A DNA stretch of 64,000 bases, from assembly GCA_003255065.1 (NCBI GenBank), contig QAOA01003220.1:129525-193524 (forward strand), given 5' to 3'. The notes under the pieces are model-generated. The model saw nothing but the letters and a program-made list of their open reading frames with translations, was not told the origin of the DNA and made no database searches. Made by a program: the position numbers and the translations under genes. The stretch is from Cercis canadensis. Lineage: Eukaryota > Streptophyta > Magnoliopsida > Fabales > Fabaceae. Position 1 is the stretch's first letter. The number at the start of each line of letters is the position of its first letter. This document shows positions 49,101-62,300 of this stretch, one piece after another.

Positions 49101-49699
49101 TTAATTATATATTATGGCTCTCACTACCAAAATAGTGATTGTTTAAGGAATATGCTTAATTAATCAAGGGTTGAATAGCATAATTAATTATGGTTGGCAG
49201 TGGGGTTAGGTGTTAAGAAAAGCTTATGGCTACTCTAAAAGGAGATAGGGGAAATCTCAGTACATAATTAAACTAATGTTTGACTCTACACCTTAGACAA
49301 AATTGATTGAGACTCTTTAAGACAAGATTTCCACATTAACCAATAGTAATTGCACATGTTTACAACAATGAAGAAAAATAATGTAATGGATTCGCTTTTT
49401 GAGAACAATATTATATTATCACCCTTTGTCAATAAATTGAAAATAAATAATATGATGAAAACAAAAACATCAACATCAACATAGAGGGCACCACTTGACC
49501 ATCATAGTAATTAGTAAACATAAACAAACAAAATAATCTCTCTATATTGACATTAGTCTCTTATAAACTGTGTAATTTTGCAAGTACATTTAGGCCTTAG
49601 ATGCCAGCTTCACCGCAACAAGCAACTCAAATTAATAGACTTAATCAAATTATTAATTATTTCTTTTGAAAAATTCCACAATATATGCCACAAATAATA

Positions 49700-49776
49700 T
49701 TATATATAATAAGTAAAATTAATTAACAACTGATNTAATACTATATATAATAAGTAAAATTAATTAACAACTGATT
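49700..49776. repeat. About 35-40-bp direct duplication around an N
   Basis: TATATATAATAAGTAAAATT and the following AATTAACAACTGAT occur on both sides of the N at 49735. Same artefact pattern as elsewhere in this window. Confidence 0.75.
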
Positions 49777-50789
49777 AACTACAACATTTGTTTCAGCTAA
49801 TTAAAAATGTAAAACACAATTAAACCAAAATATCTTGATTATAAATTCTGCTAGTGACGTTCTTAATTACTGTTTGTGGCACTGTAAAATGGGTCAACAA
49901 GAGAAGGTCTTGTTTTTGTTTTCCTCTTGGGGAGACATTAGACGGTCAGATTCAGTCACGTGGCTCTGTATGAAACAGACGATGTGATATATACTTTGGA
50001 GAAGTGAGGTGTTATATGAGGACACGTTTCTTGCCGTCTTCCAAGTAATCAAATTAATTGAATTTAGACCAAAAGATTAGAGAGAAAAGCAAAGGACCGT
50101 ACATGGTGATTGTCATGCATGCAAAATATTCAAATTATTTTAATTTTTATGTGTCTATCTCATATATAAGCTTAATGATTTGTTTAAATAGTTTTTGACG
50201 TAATTGTCCTTTGTTGACTTTAACATGAAACACGAGTGTAGTGTGTGGCTTTTATTTATTTATTTATTTTTTTTTATTTTGACTATAATTTTATATTCAA
50301 ACATAAAATTTATAAGTTATGAAAATAATTTCAGTATCACTCAACTATAAACTATTTAGTGGTGTGACTTTCATTTGATTTGGGAGGAAAAAAATGGAAG
50401 ATAACTAATCACTAGGAGGAAAAAGAGCAAATGAAAATAAAAATTAACAATAATTGAAACAAATGTTATTTGATTTTTTATATATATATATACAATATAA
50501 TAATATACAATACATATACCAAGTCATATATCAATAATTAAGAATCCTCTATGGACCCCCCCCCACACACACACACAAAAAAAGGCATAAATTAAAAATA
50601 TATTTGAAAGAGGATGAAAGGTATAGGACTAGTATTCAATGAATTTAAGATGTTTGTATATATCAGCATGGGCTCATATAATGTAGAAGGGGGACCGAAG
50701 CACTTTTTTCTTTCTTGTCACTGAGCTCTTGCTAACTTTTCCATGTTCACGATATCTTTCGCTTTCCTTTCTGTTTATATGTTAACATT

Positions 50790-50838
50790 TATATTAAGAA
50801 GAGAAAAGTGTAANTATATTAAGAAGAGAAAAATGTAA
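50790..50838. repeat. 24-bp direct duplication around an N
   Basis: TATATTAAGAAGAGAAAA plus six more bases occur at 50790-50813 and 50815-50838 with one substitution, separated by the N at 50814. Confidence 0.75.
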
Positions 50839-51969
50839 GTTTTATGATATAAAGGGTTTATTAAACATAATTACATTACTTAAACGGACCTGATTAGTTA
50901 TTATCAAGTCAAAAGAGGTTATAAGGTACTTACTTTAATTCACTATATTAATGATTCTTCAGAAAGCTGACACTTGCTCTACATTTTCTTTTCTAGAGTT
51001 CGGCTATTTCAGTTCATACTTTAATCCTGGTTTTGTCACATGAAAATGTATTATACCATATACAGTCAAACATGACTTCCTTTATGGCCATAAAAAGAAA
51101 AAACTAGGACTTTCTTTTCAAAAGGTAAGCTAGCTTGTCTTACACTTAATTAGAGAAACTTAATTTTCCTAAAAGGGCGGTGATTGGGAATAAGACAATT
51201 TAATTGCATGTGATGGTTATTGGATTCTCTCCAAAAATTTCATTTTCGGATTTACTATTTTTGATTTTTTGGTCAAAGTTTACTATAAGAGGAGATTACT
51301 CTATATCAAGGCTAAGGTATGCATGTTACAGGCTTCAACGATGGCTTAAAGTGATATTTACAGATTGTCTATCAAAGAGTAATTACTTACAATGAGATTC
51401 AAACCTAGAGGCCTTATAAGCGAAGTAATTCGATCCGTACTAACTGAACTAACCTCGTTGGTATTTTTGGATTTACTATAGAACTAGGAAATTAATGACA
51501 TTATATTTTAATAAGTTGGTATAGCCTAAACTATTCTTAGTCTATATTGAGAAAATGAAAGGAAATTGTTGATTTGAAGTACTTAACATTATTAGGGCAA
51601 AGTCAATCATGTTGAGCTCTTAGCTTCCTCGTCCACAACAAGTTGAAGATAAAATGAGTAAGTAAAAAATCATTGTTTGCGGCTATTTAATACTGATAAG
51701 AAGTACCAAGTTGCATAAATGTGAACCATGTATATGTAGCACTAGATAATTTGTTCTTACTATTTTTTCTGTACTATATATAAATGTGTGAGCGTTCTTT
51801 CAAAAATAAAAAAAAAAAAATGATAATAACAAAACCCTTTGTGATAAGCTTTGATACGTCGTATAACATATACACTAAATAACTATTCGAAAAACAAATA
51901 CAATACAACTACACTTTTTCAATAATCAAATTCAAATAAACCTTTTTACCCACCATGCATAATAAATGT

Positions 51970-51973
<4 letters not shown>

Positions 51974-52017
<44 letters not shown>
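51974..52017. repeat. (AT)22 microsatellite
   Basis: Uninterrupted AT dinucleotide run about 1 kb upstream of the MYB gene. Confidence 0.95.
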
Positions 52018-52019
<2 letters not shown>

Positions 52020-52877
52020 GCAAACACCGAACTCTATTATTGCCATCGCCTATTAAATGCTCATCCCAATCTCCTTGGCATTTATTATACACACACATTC
52101 AAGATAGTGACTTCTGCACTAGCATCCTTGCTCAAATGCTCAATCTGCCCTTGTAGAACACCATCAATACTTACAAATAAAACCTTTTAAACGGGGACAA
52201 ATATGTCTTTTCACTCAAAAAACCCACAAATTATTTGAGCATATATATATAATAAAAATCACAAGCCTAACTTAATTTGCAGCTAGAGAGATATATTAAT
52301 AATTAAAAGCCGAGCTATTCTTAAAATTGATGTGTTTTGTGTTCAAATCTAAAATCGTAATTGAAATATAAATCACTGATAGGCATGCATCAATATTAGC
52401 TTAGCCAAAGGGAAAAGAAAAGCCTTGCCATGCATAAAAGAAGAAATGAACGCCGTGGAGTCCCTGTAACATAGCTAGGGGTTACGTGGCGCTGTCATGT
52501 TGATTACAGCTAATATGAATCCAGAAAGCTAGGGGTCACACTCTCCATGGAAAATGATAGCTTCACTGGTTGATAATATTGATTATAATAGACGTTTTAA
52601 TAAACATCAAACACAAATAAATTCAATGATCACAGTGATGTAAATAGAAGATTTTTCTGCAATAATAAATAATTTAGCTTTGATTTAATAAGTACACCCA
52701 TGACCCATCACTTAGAAAACAAATCAAACGGAGAGAAAGACAGAGAGAGAGAGAGACAGAGAAAAATACATAACACAAAATTTTCAGATCAGAGGGGACA
52801 CGTAGCCATAGAGATAACAGAGGACGGCACCGAATCCATTTGACTTACCTCTATTTCTAACCCTTCATCTCCTTCCT

Positions 52878-52885
52878 ATTTATAC
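52878..52885 (+). promoter_or_regulatory. TATA box of the MYB gene
   Basis: TATTTATAC lies in a C/T-rich context about 215 bases before the ATG. Downstream at about 52930-52955 is a CT-repeat leader (Y-patch/GAGA-like). A GA-rich tract also lies at 52740-52765. Confidence 0.6.
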
Positions 52886-53094
52886 AACAAGTATATCCAT
52901 GACGGACTCTACAATTACAACTTAATTTCTTTTTCTCTCTCTCTCTCTCTTTCTCTATTCTCTCACGTCTCCAAAATTTTCCCTCTCTCCTCAGCTTCAA
53001 GCAAACTCGTTAAGCAAGTAACTTAAATCAACAAGTTTAAATTGTTGCAGATTATCGAGCTAGGTAGCTCTTTCTTCATTCTCTGAACAAAGCC

Positions 53095-54417
53095 ATGGGT
53101 AGAGCACCGTGTTGTGACAAGAGTGGCCTTAAGAAAGGGCCATGGACACCAGAGGAAGATCAAAAACTCCTTGATTATATTCAGAAACATGGCTATGGCA
53201 ACTGGAGGACACTTCCTAAGAATGCTGGTATGGTTGTCTTTGTCCATGGTTCAATTAAAAACCACTTAAAAATGGTTCCTTTACGGATTTGAGCTAATGG
53301 GTTCTGCTTTTTTCTTGTTTTGCATTGAATAGGGTTACAAAGGTGTGGGAAGAGTTGCCGTCTCCGCTGGACAAACTATCTCCGGCCAGATATCAAGCGT
53401 GGTCGGTTTTCTTTCGAAGAGGAGGAGACAATCATTCAACTACATAGCATTCTTGGCAACAAGTAAGCCTCTTTTATTGTCGTTGTAACTAAAGTTGTTA
53501 GGTGAAGGTTCGAAAATAGTACAATTATGAACGTGTAATATTAAGAAACGCTAAGATTGTGCTGTTTTATTGAATTGATTAGGTGGTCTGCAATTGCTTC
53601 CCGATTACCTGGAAGAACAGACAACGAAATCAAGAACTACTGGAACACCCACATTCGAAAAAGGCTTCTTAGGATGGGGATTGATCCAGTGACGCACAGT
53701 CCACGACTTGACCTTCTAGATCTCTCTTCTATTCTAAGCTCATCTCTCTATGGCAACTCATCACAAATGAACATTCAAAGGTTTCTTGGTATGCAGCCTC
53801 TGGTGAACCCGGAGCTTCTAAAGTTGGCTTCTTCACTCATTCAATCTCAGCAACGTGAGAACCTTAACTTTTGTGCTCAAAATAGTCAACAAAACCAGCT
53901 CTGCAATCCACAAATTCAGAACCAAATCCCACACTTTGTCATGGACCCAGTTCAAGAAATCCCATCAGCTTGCAACACATTGAGCTCATTGCCTTTCACT
54001 CAAGCAGAGGCACAATTAATGGTTGAACCAAATGTGGATGCTTACCAATCAAATTTCACTGACTTTGGCTCCCAACATTCTCAGCTAAGTGATTGGCAAG
54101 GCAATGGAATAGCTTCAAGTACTACTACTCTAACAGAGGACTACATGCCTCAAATACCAAGCTACAATTATTACAGTTCTGATAATCAAAATCTCATGTC
54201 TGAAACCTCGACTTTCCATTCCAATAACAGCAACCAGAACTTCAGCTTGGCTTCAGTTCTATCAACGCCATCGTCAAGCCCAACGCCATTGAACTCGAAT
54301 TCTACGTATGTGAATAGCAGCAGCACAGAGGATGATAGAGAGATCAGCTATGGCAGCAGCAACATTTTGAGATTTGAAATCCCTGATATTATTCTAGATG
54401 TTAATGAGTTCATGTAA
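53095..54417 (+). CDS. MYB102: R2R3-MYB transcription factor, subgroup 11 (MYB102/MYB74/MYB41 type)
   Basis: Nuclear DNA-binding regulator. Three exons at the canonical R2R3-MYB positions: 53095-53227, 53333-53462 and 53583-54417, giving 365 residues. R2 spans about 14-61 with Trp17, Trp37 and Trp57. R3 spans about 67-112 with Phe70, Trp89 and Trp108. The segment after R3, [20 protein letters not shown], is the subgroup 11 motif, and the C-terminus [13 protein letters not shown] matches the end of Arabidopsis MYB102/MYB74. The middle is Gln/Asn/Ser-rich, as expected for an activation region. Subgroup 11 members respond to ABA, salt, wounding and osmotic stress, and MYB41 promotes suberin. Which of these applies here is inferred. 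The choice among MYB102, MYB74 and MYB41 orthologues is not settled. Confidence 0.92.
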
Positions 54418-54947
54418 ACAAATTAAATGATCAACGAAAAGGTTGATTGTTTACCAACTAATTTTTCAGGGCTAGCTAGTGTTGGAACACTGGTGTTGAT
54501 ACTTGTAAAACTTTCTAAATTTTTATTAATTGAAGTTTACATTTCTTAATTTAGCTTGGCTGTATTAGATTTCAACATCTTATCCTTCTACTATTTTTAA
54601 TTATTCAAAGTTTCTATTATTGCTATGTGCTACTATGCATGTCTGTTTTTTCCCTCCTAAACTAGTAACCTATTATGTCCTAAGATTACTTAAACAAAGC
54701 ACCAAAACTAAAATCAAAGGCATTTTTCAAGACATGACAAATTGTTCTATCACCTAAATAGAATCTAACATTAAAAAAGCCCAACTAATAATTTGTACAA
54801 TTTTGTATTATTCATGGACAACAACATAGCAAAAACAATCCACTAGAGGAGTATTGGAATTAATAATTGAAATTTAAAATTATGTTGTCAGCTGCAAATA
54901 TACTTCACATGATGTGCACCATTTTATTTAATGATCGCCAGAATAAC

Positions 54948-54950
<3 letters not shown>

Positions 54951-54993
<43 letters not shown>
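54951..54993. repeat. (TA)21 microsatellite
   Basis: TA dinucleotide run followed closely by the N at 55001, probably an assembly break in the repeat. Confidence 0.95.
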
Positions 54994-54995
<2 letters not shown>

Positions 54996-56306
54996 TTACT
55001 NTATTTCTTTTCCTTTGTGTTTTATATCTTCGCTTCCCTTACCTAAAATTTTCTTATTTTTTTTTTGAGGAAAAAAATTCTCTTTTGTTGTTACAAATGG
55101 GAAAACATTTTCGCTACAAATAGAGAAGCAAAAAAGAGAAAATCCAAGTGAAGGAGGTGAAGCCAAAGGAAATCTTTTAAACAATGATGAGAAAGAAAGT
55201 AGTGGTTTCTTAGATCCCGACAAGACTCAGTGAGTCCAAGATTCCGGGGACGGGGCCGGAGAATAGCCACCGGAGCACGTGGGATCGACACCTGTACCAG
55301 TACACCTGTAAAGGGTACCTGTATTTTCACGTACTAATAATTAATAAAGTAATGTAATTTGCATGGGGATTATGGGACTAATTGGGGGCTTTGACCAAAA
55401 CAATTTGAGGCACGTGGCCATGCATAAGCGGTGACACTATGAACTATGGGGCCCACTGCAAAAGTGGGGTTGCTTTTATTGAAAATCATGGCGTGCTTCT
55501 TGTGCTTTTCAAGTTTCAACAGATTAGCGTCGGAGGAGAGGGCTAATATTAATTGCGTCAGCATTTGACACGTGGAATCAATAATACAGGGATGGGCCCT
55601 GTTCATGGTTAAGGGAAACCGGTTGACCCGGTGAAGGAGAAAGTCTAATCCAGTTTGAAGTTTGAGCCGCGAAATACTCGCCGACATTCTCAATCTCAGA
55701 AGTTGCGTGCAATTTTACGTTAATGCTTGTTATTATAACTTGTTTTTTTTTTTTTTTGGAGTTATTCGAGTTCTTCAAACCCTAAATCCCACAATTCATC
55801 ATGTTTGTAAAATCAAGTCCCATACATGCACATAGAAATTTGGCCTTTAACGATAGAACAAAACAAATATGGGGAATCAAAAGCAAACACGAAGCTACAG
55901 CTACATATGTATTGTCGGTGTGCGTAACTCACCTGATTATCTCTCTGATGTCTTTTTGTGTTTGGAATTGTTCTCCAATATGCACACGTCTCTAACTATA
56001 TGTACCACATGCTCTAAACTCGTGGCCATGCAATACAAATTAGCATGTCTTGGCTTGTTTTTTCCGTCTTCTCAACTTTTTTGCTTTACAAATTAAAAGC
56101 CAAAAGGCAATGTCTGTCTACAACTTTTTCTTTGCTACCCTTTCCACTCTAACCTCCCAATCAGCTCTTAAATTGCATCCTAAAACTATCACAAAAATTG
56201 CTATTCACCACTATTACTTAAACCCATTTATGCTCAATTCAAAGTGAATAAACAGTGTTAAGTTTGAGTTATGTATGGCACTTGTGCGACAAAAGCGGAA
56301 TAGCTT

Positions 56307-56351
56307 CACACACACACACACACATACACACACACATACACACACACACAC

Positions 56352-56394
<43 letters not shown>
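56307..56394. repeat. (CA)n microsatellite
   Basis: About 88 bases of CA with three interruptions (two CATA, one CACG), passing into a TA run to about 56410. It produces a spurious Cys-Val reading frame on the minus strand. Confidence 0.95.
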
Positions 56395-56402
<8 letters not shown>

Positions 56403-59289
56403 CATATATATCTCAATACTAAAGGGTTGTACTAAAGGGTTGAACTAATCTTAAAAGTGAAATATGTGGCACATAATTAGGCATATGAAAATCACAAAGT
56501 CAAATTCTTACCATTGTCAAAATAAATTACTTAAGGAGAAGCCGTGAAAATTACTCTTGTATATACACTAGTTTCGACTAAGATGGCCTACCTCTAATCA
56601 GAATATTAAGTAAGTTGATTAGTCGAGAAGCACACAAAGTGGTGGAACACCACACTAAAAAGAAGAAAAGAGAACAATTGTGTTAAAATACCAGTGCACA
56701 GTTAAATGAAGAAAATAATACTGCTAGTTAGTTCTTAGTTATATCATGGTGCTTACTTGATGATGTCAAGCAGCAGCAGCATTTTTTTTTTTCAAGCACT
56801 TCAATAATTTTAGGTGGCTAGATCAACCAAACAGCTAGTATAGATGAATGATTCATCACACAGATTTGATACCTCTAATCATGCATGAATTATGTGCTCT
56901 ATTTTGTTTGGTCAACTCCTCATTTTCAAGCACATCTCTTTCAAAGTTTTGGCGTTAATTATTAAATCGCCATTGAGCTGCCAAGTTACCTTCTTCTCTG
57001 CCTTCTCCTCGTGCCATTAGAAGGTCCTTTTGGGTTACCAGTTACACAGGTGAAGCCCCTTTTCTGTACGTAAGGTGTTCGTCATATTTACGTAGACAAA
57101 AAAAAATATAGATTGACTAATTTGTACACAAAGGTGTATCCAAGGCAGTATTCTTCATTACAAAGGGATTAGATTTGGAAAACTACTCGACGTGTAGAAA
57201 CAAACACATGTCTGTGTCTTAAGGGTACGGCCAGTCTTTGACTAGCAACCGACCACATACAAATACAGAGCAGATAGAGAAAGTGAAAGGCTTCTATGAT
57301 TCTATGTGAGCTTCGTTTTTGTTTCCTCTACCGCCCAAAGAAAATGCTCTTCAAAGTTTTTGAATAAGTAAACTCCTAAAGTGCGTTTACGTCTGTGTCT
57401 GCTTGTGATGACTATGCACTTTACATGAGAAAAATGTACAACATCCAAAGCAGAATTTGGAGAAATTTGCTTGGAAAATGGGTATTTTCTTCATGGGGAA
57501 TACAGCCTTATAGACTGTAAACAGTTCAAAAGTATTTTGGAGGCTAGCTAGCTATCTTAGGTTAAGAAATAAATAATCTCTAGTTGACTAAGGTGAGTTA
57601 CCACTACCTTTCTCTTTTGATGCAAATATAGTAGCAACAGTATTGTTGCTTCTGCTTTTGAAACAGTGGGTTAAAATATGGCAACCACCAAAAGTATTAC
57701 CTTAATAATTGGTGCAGTACCTAAGCTAATTGGTCTTACTTTGAGAACCCTCTTTAAAAAAATCCAATACCTAATCTTTTTCGTAGTTTAATATTTTCTC
57801 TTTTCCCATTTGAATTTTGTGTTATATTTCGGGGCATTGTCAGACATGGGGGACTTCTGCCTGCAGAAAAGCTTGATTGTTTCCTCTTCAATCATTTTGA
57901 ATGTCTACAAAATGTAATATAGACTAATTCAGAAAAGGACATAGTGCAAAGTTTCATGGAAAATATTTTAATAAAAACGTTGACAAATTCACATTCATGT
58001 GCTTTAAAAGATGTGCCTAATCTTTTTTGAGTTGAAGTCATGTTGTCTTCAACTGGAAACATACCATGTCCCACCATGCATTACAGCAAAATATTCAACA
58101 TGCTTTACATATTTTTCGTTGAACTAAATAGTCCAAAAGAAAGCCTTATTAATGAGAAATGGATCATGGGTAGAATTCATCCATGACCTTGTTGAAAGCT
58201 ATTCGAAATTAATCAAACACATAAGGTGTATAGTCAATTGCTGCCATAAAGAGTTACACCTAACCCTGCTATTCTACATAACGAAAATATTTATGTTGTC
58301 TTAAGGTGTCTTGTTAGAGATCAAGATGGAAAATGGATGGATTGAAATTTGAGATGAAATATTTTTTGGCTACATATATAATGGTTTCAGAATCTTCTAC
58401 TAATACTAGTATACGACACCTAGTGATTAAAGAAAAGTTTTACTTTTATTTTTACTTATTTTAATTATCAAATATCAAAGAGTATAAATCAGATTTATAT
58501 CTTTAATCTTATGCATTGATACAAACATTGCGTTAAAGTTATAGTCTTCTCTTTTCTTTAAGTCACTTGTGTTTGGCCGATGCAATGGGTATTGTCTTTT
58601 TTAGAGCTTAGTTTTTTCTGTTTCTCTTTTTTACCTAATTTGGGTTTATGTGAACAGCGGTTTAGGATACGCATCTATCCAACACTTACCCTTAATAGAA
58701 GGGCTTGTATGAAATTCATATAGAAATGATTAGGTCCACTTTCCACGTTTAATTTCTAACTTTGGTTTCTTCCATTGACAACTTTCTGCTATGTATGGCT
58801 ATTTTCTTCCACTTGAACAGAGCTTAAATGATCTAAATCATACATGACACTATGAAAGGCACACTTCCACTTTCGCTTTTATTATTTTGGTGTTCTAGAT
58901 TCATGTACGGCTATTTTCTTCTTACAATGAGTGCTCAAAGAGTCATGAAGCAACGTAAAACGCATAGAAAGCTTATCTATCATGCTATGATATGACCAAA
59001 CCGTGCTTAAAAATTGTAGTTCAAAGTTCAAACCCTTTTATTTTGGGGTCAAAATGCATTCCAATTTGTGACTTCCAGAAAAGTACACTGAAACTTTCGG
59101 CGGAGAAATTAATGAAAATTAATCTGATTTTGGAACAACTCTTGTCACAATCCATTAATGGTTCGAAAGGCCACATTAGTGCTTGATCAGTCAAAGATTA
59201 GGTTAATGACATGATTGAGTACTAATTGAAATTATTATGATAATGATTAACATTAAAAAATATCTGCATCAATAGATTTTTTTTCTGTT

Positions 59290-59317
59290 GGGGGGGGGGG
59301 GGGGGGNGGGGGGGGGG
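59290..59317. repeat. Poly-G tract containing an N
   Basis: A run of about 28 G with an N at 59307 directly abuts the left terminus of the large foldback. Such a G run is rare in an AT-rich plant genome and may be an assembly product. Confidence 0.7.
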
Positions 59318-62300
59318 TGCTATGCTACACCCCCCGAAAGTGACATTCAAAATATTTTTGCTGCTCTTTGCAGCTTTTGCAAGTTTATTAGTTTTTAAAG
59401 AGGAAGACTACCAGTTAGAGTTGGAAAGAATGAAAGTATTTAAAAACTTGGCTGGAAGTTTTTAAAATTTGCAAAGGCTGCTCAAAAGTTGAAATTTCTC
59501 CTTTTCGGGTCCTTTCAAATTGTAACTGCCGCTATAGTATCTTGAAGTAATTAAGTAGCATTACTTTTAATTTTTGAAGTAATATTAGTGATTAGTTACG
59601 ATTTTTCTGTTATGTTCTTCTTCTTTTTTTTTTTTTTCGTTTAGTGCATAAATCACATACNTAAGAACTTTTCATGTCACATCTTATTAATTAAAGCCAT
59701 TAGGAAAGAAAAATAAATTCTTAGAAGATTATTCTATTTTATGTTAACTGATTAATATAAAATTACTTGAAACGTAAATCCAACGCTTAGAGCCTTAGAG
59801 GTTTAGTGCATTTTATGTTATATATTTGTATTCAAATACACATTTTTTAATTATTTTCTTTATATAATTAGAATATTTTTCATTCAAATCTTAATTAATT
59901 ATACATTAATCTTTTGGGCCTTGGCCCAATAAAAAAATAACACATGGGAATGACTTGATTTAATATATTTATATTCTAAAACAATTAAATGGAACATCTA
60001 TAAAGTTTAACAAAATGACATCAGCTTTCAAGAGGAAAAATAAAATATAAGCAAGTAAGACGGAGAAAAAAAAAAGGTGGGAGTTGAAAATATACTCTAT
60101 TATTTTCTTATCATAAACATATAGTTTCTTTTGAAAATGTTTTTTTTTTTGGTAAACTTCAAAATTTCTTTTAACAAAAAAGAGATAGCAAATATAATAT
60201 ATTTTAGTAATGGTCAATTTACACAAACCTAGATTTTTATATTTGGAATATCTATGTTTTTCCTCATACTGCTAACTCCTCAGAGTTTATTAAGCATATT
60301 TATGATTTACAGAAAAATATAGATATTTCTAAATATAAAAATCTAAGTTCGTGTAAATTGACCATTACTAAATTATATTATATTTGGGTTAGTTGCTCTC
60401 TTGAAAAATATTGTCATTCAAAATTTTCCAATTAGGAGTTAGTATGCATTTTTCGATGATTAAAAATGACCATTTATATTATTATGTAATAGTTGTTGTC
60501 ACACTATGAAAATCAAGTGATTAATGACTTAATATTTAATTATCAATTCATTTACATTTAATTTTTATTTTTTTAATGTAGTTGTTGAAGAGTCAAGTTT
60601 TCATTTTGATCAAAATACTTAAGGAGTTTGAATGGTTGGACAATGAAAAATAATCTCCTCCATTTCCTTTAAATTTTTTCCTTTTTGGTGGATGGTTTGC
60701 TTTTAGAATTCTGCTTTCATCTATAAAAAAAAATAAAAAATAAAAAATACTTATCAATTTAACCAACTAAGCAACTACTAAGGTTTTTTTCACTAAGTTT
60801 TTCTTTCCAAGTTGAAATATGAATATAGCTAAAGTTTAATATTATGTTTGGACAAATGAAACGGAGAGGAAGAGATAAAATTGAAGTGGAAAAGTAAATT
60901 TTAGTGTTTAGAAAATTTTTAAATAAGATGAATTAATAAAATAAAAAAGGATCAAATTCTATTACATCTCTTTAAGTCCTCAAATTTATTCCCCGTAAAC
61001 TAAGGTGGAGGCAATGAAATGAAAAAAAAAATTATTTAGAAAATTATGAAATTATTATCATATCCCTTAAGTTATTTTCAAAATTTAAAACATAAATAAT
61101 ATATTAAAAATTTGTTTCTATAATTTATCAATTCTCCTTCACTTTCACTTTAACTCCTAAACCAGGAGAAGGTAGTTTTCTTCCCTTTCTAACTTAAACA
61201 TTGAAACAAGGAGAAGATAACTTCTCCTCCCTTCTCTTTTTTTCCCATTCTCTTTATGATTCATTCCATTCCATACCCTTCAAACTCCTAAGTATTTTGA
61301 GGAGTTAGCATTATGAGAAAAATCATATTTATGATTTACAGAAAAAACATAGATATTTCAAAATATAAAAATCTAGGTTTGTGTAAATTGACCATTACTA
61401 AATTATATTATATTTGCTGTCTCTTTTTTGTTAATTTTTTTTAAAAGAAACTATATGTATAAGATAAGAAAATAATATAGTATATTTTCAACTAAACCCC
61501 ACCTTTTTTTTTGTTCGTCTTCCTAGCTTATATTTTATTTTTCCTCTTGAAAGCTAATGTCATTTTGTTAAACTTGGTAGATGCTCCATTTAATTGTTTT
61601 AGAATATAAATATATAAAATTAAATCACTCCCATGTGTTATTTTTTGATTGGGCCAAGGCCCAAAAGATTAATGTATCATTAATTAAAAACATTATAATT
61701 ATTTAAAGAAAGTAATTAAAAACTGTGTATTTAAATTCAAATATATAACATAAAATGCACTAAAACTCTAAGGCTTTAAGTGTTGGTTTTACATTTCAAG
61801 TAATTTTATAATAATCAGTTACATAAAATTAATACAATAATCTTCTAAGAATTTATTTTTATTTCCTAATGGCTTTAATTAATAAGATGTGACATGAAAT
61901 ATGCGAAGTCCTTAAGTATCAATTTTACATTTTAAGTGTCTTATTTTATTAGATGTAACTTAAATATGCTAATCCTTAAAATTCAATTTTCTTTTTTAAT
62001 GGCTTGAATTGATGATAAAACATGAAGTACACTAATCCCCTAGTGTATTTTATGATAAAACATAAAATACACTAAAAATATAATTTTGTAATTTATCTTC
62101 ATAATTTTTTTTTTTAAAAAGAAGGAAATTTGACAATCTAAATGATTTTGCCACATTTATNAAAAAAAAAAAAAAAGAACATAACAGAAAAATCGTAACT
62201 AATCACTAATATTACTTCAAAAATTAAATGTCACTTTCAAGGGGGTGTTGGTTCCTATGTGTTAGGGCAAGAAATTGGGTAAAACAAAATCATGTCGTTT

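Larger units (their letters stand above)
47068..52877. other. Intergenic between the phosphatase and the MYB gene
   Basis: No supported gene. It holds the MULE-type MITE (48731-49100), two small N-centred duplications (around 49735 and 50814) and an AT microsatellite (51974-52017). The ACGTG cores, such as CACGTGGC at about 49958, are too far from the MYB start to be assigned. Confidence 0.5.
54418..59314. other. Long intergenic region downstream of the MYB gene
   Basis: No gene supported. Contains AT and CA microsatellites (54951-54993 and 56307-56394). A GC-richer stretch at 55190-55720 has several ACGTG cores (GCACGTGGGA at 55274, GGCACGTGGCC at 55410, GACACGTGGAA at 55568). These would suit a promoter, but no adjacent gene was found. 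Confidence 0.5.

Noticed and set aside
55091..55778. Several minus-strand frames downstream of the MYB gene
   Set aside because: No conserved motif and no plausible exon structure. The GC content more likely reflects a regulatory stretch.
56214..56405. Cys-Val repeat frame
   Set aside because: It is the translation of the CA microsatellite.
59969..60226. 85-residue minus-strand frame
   Set aside because: It lies in the left arm of the large foldback, is Lys/Phe/Ile-rich low complexity, and has no family features.
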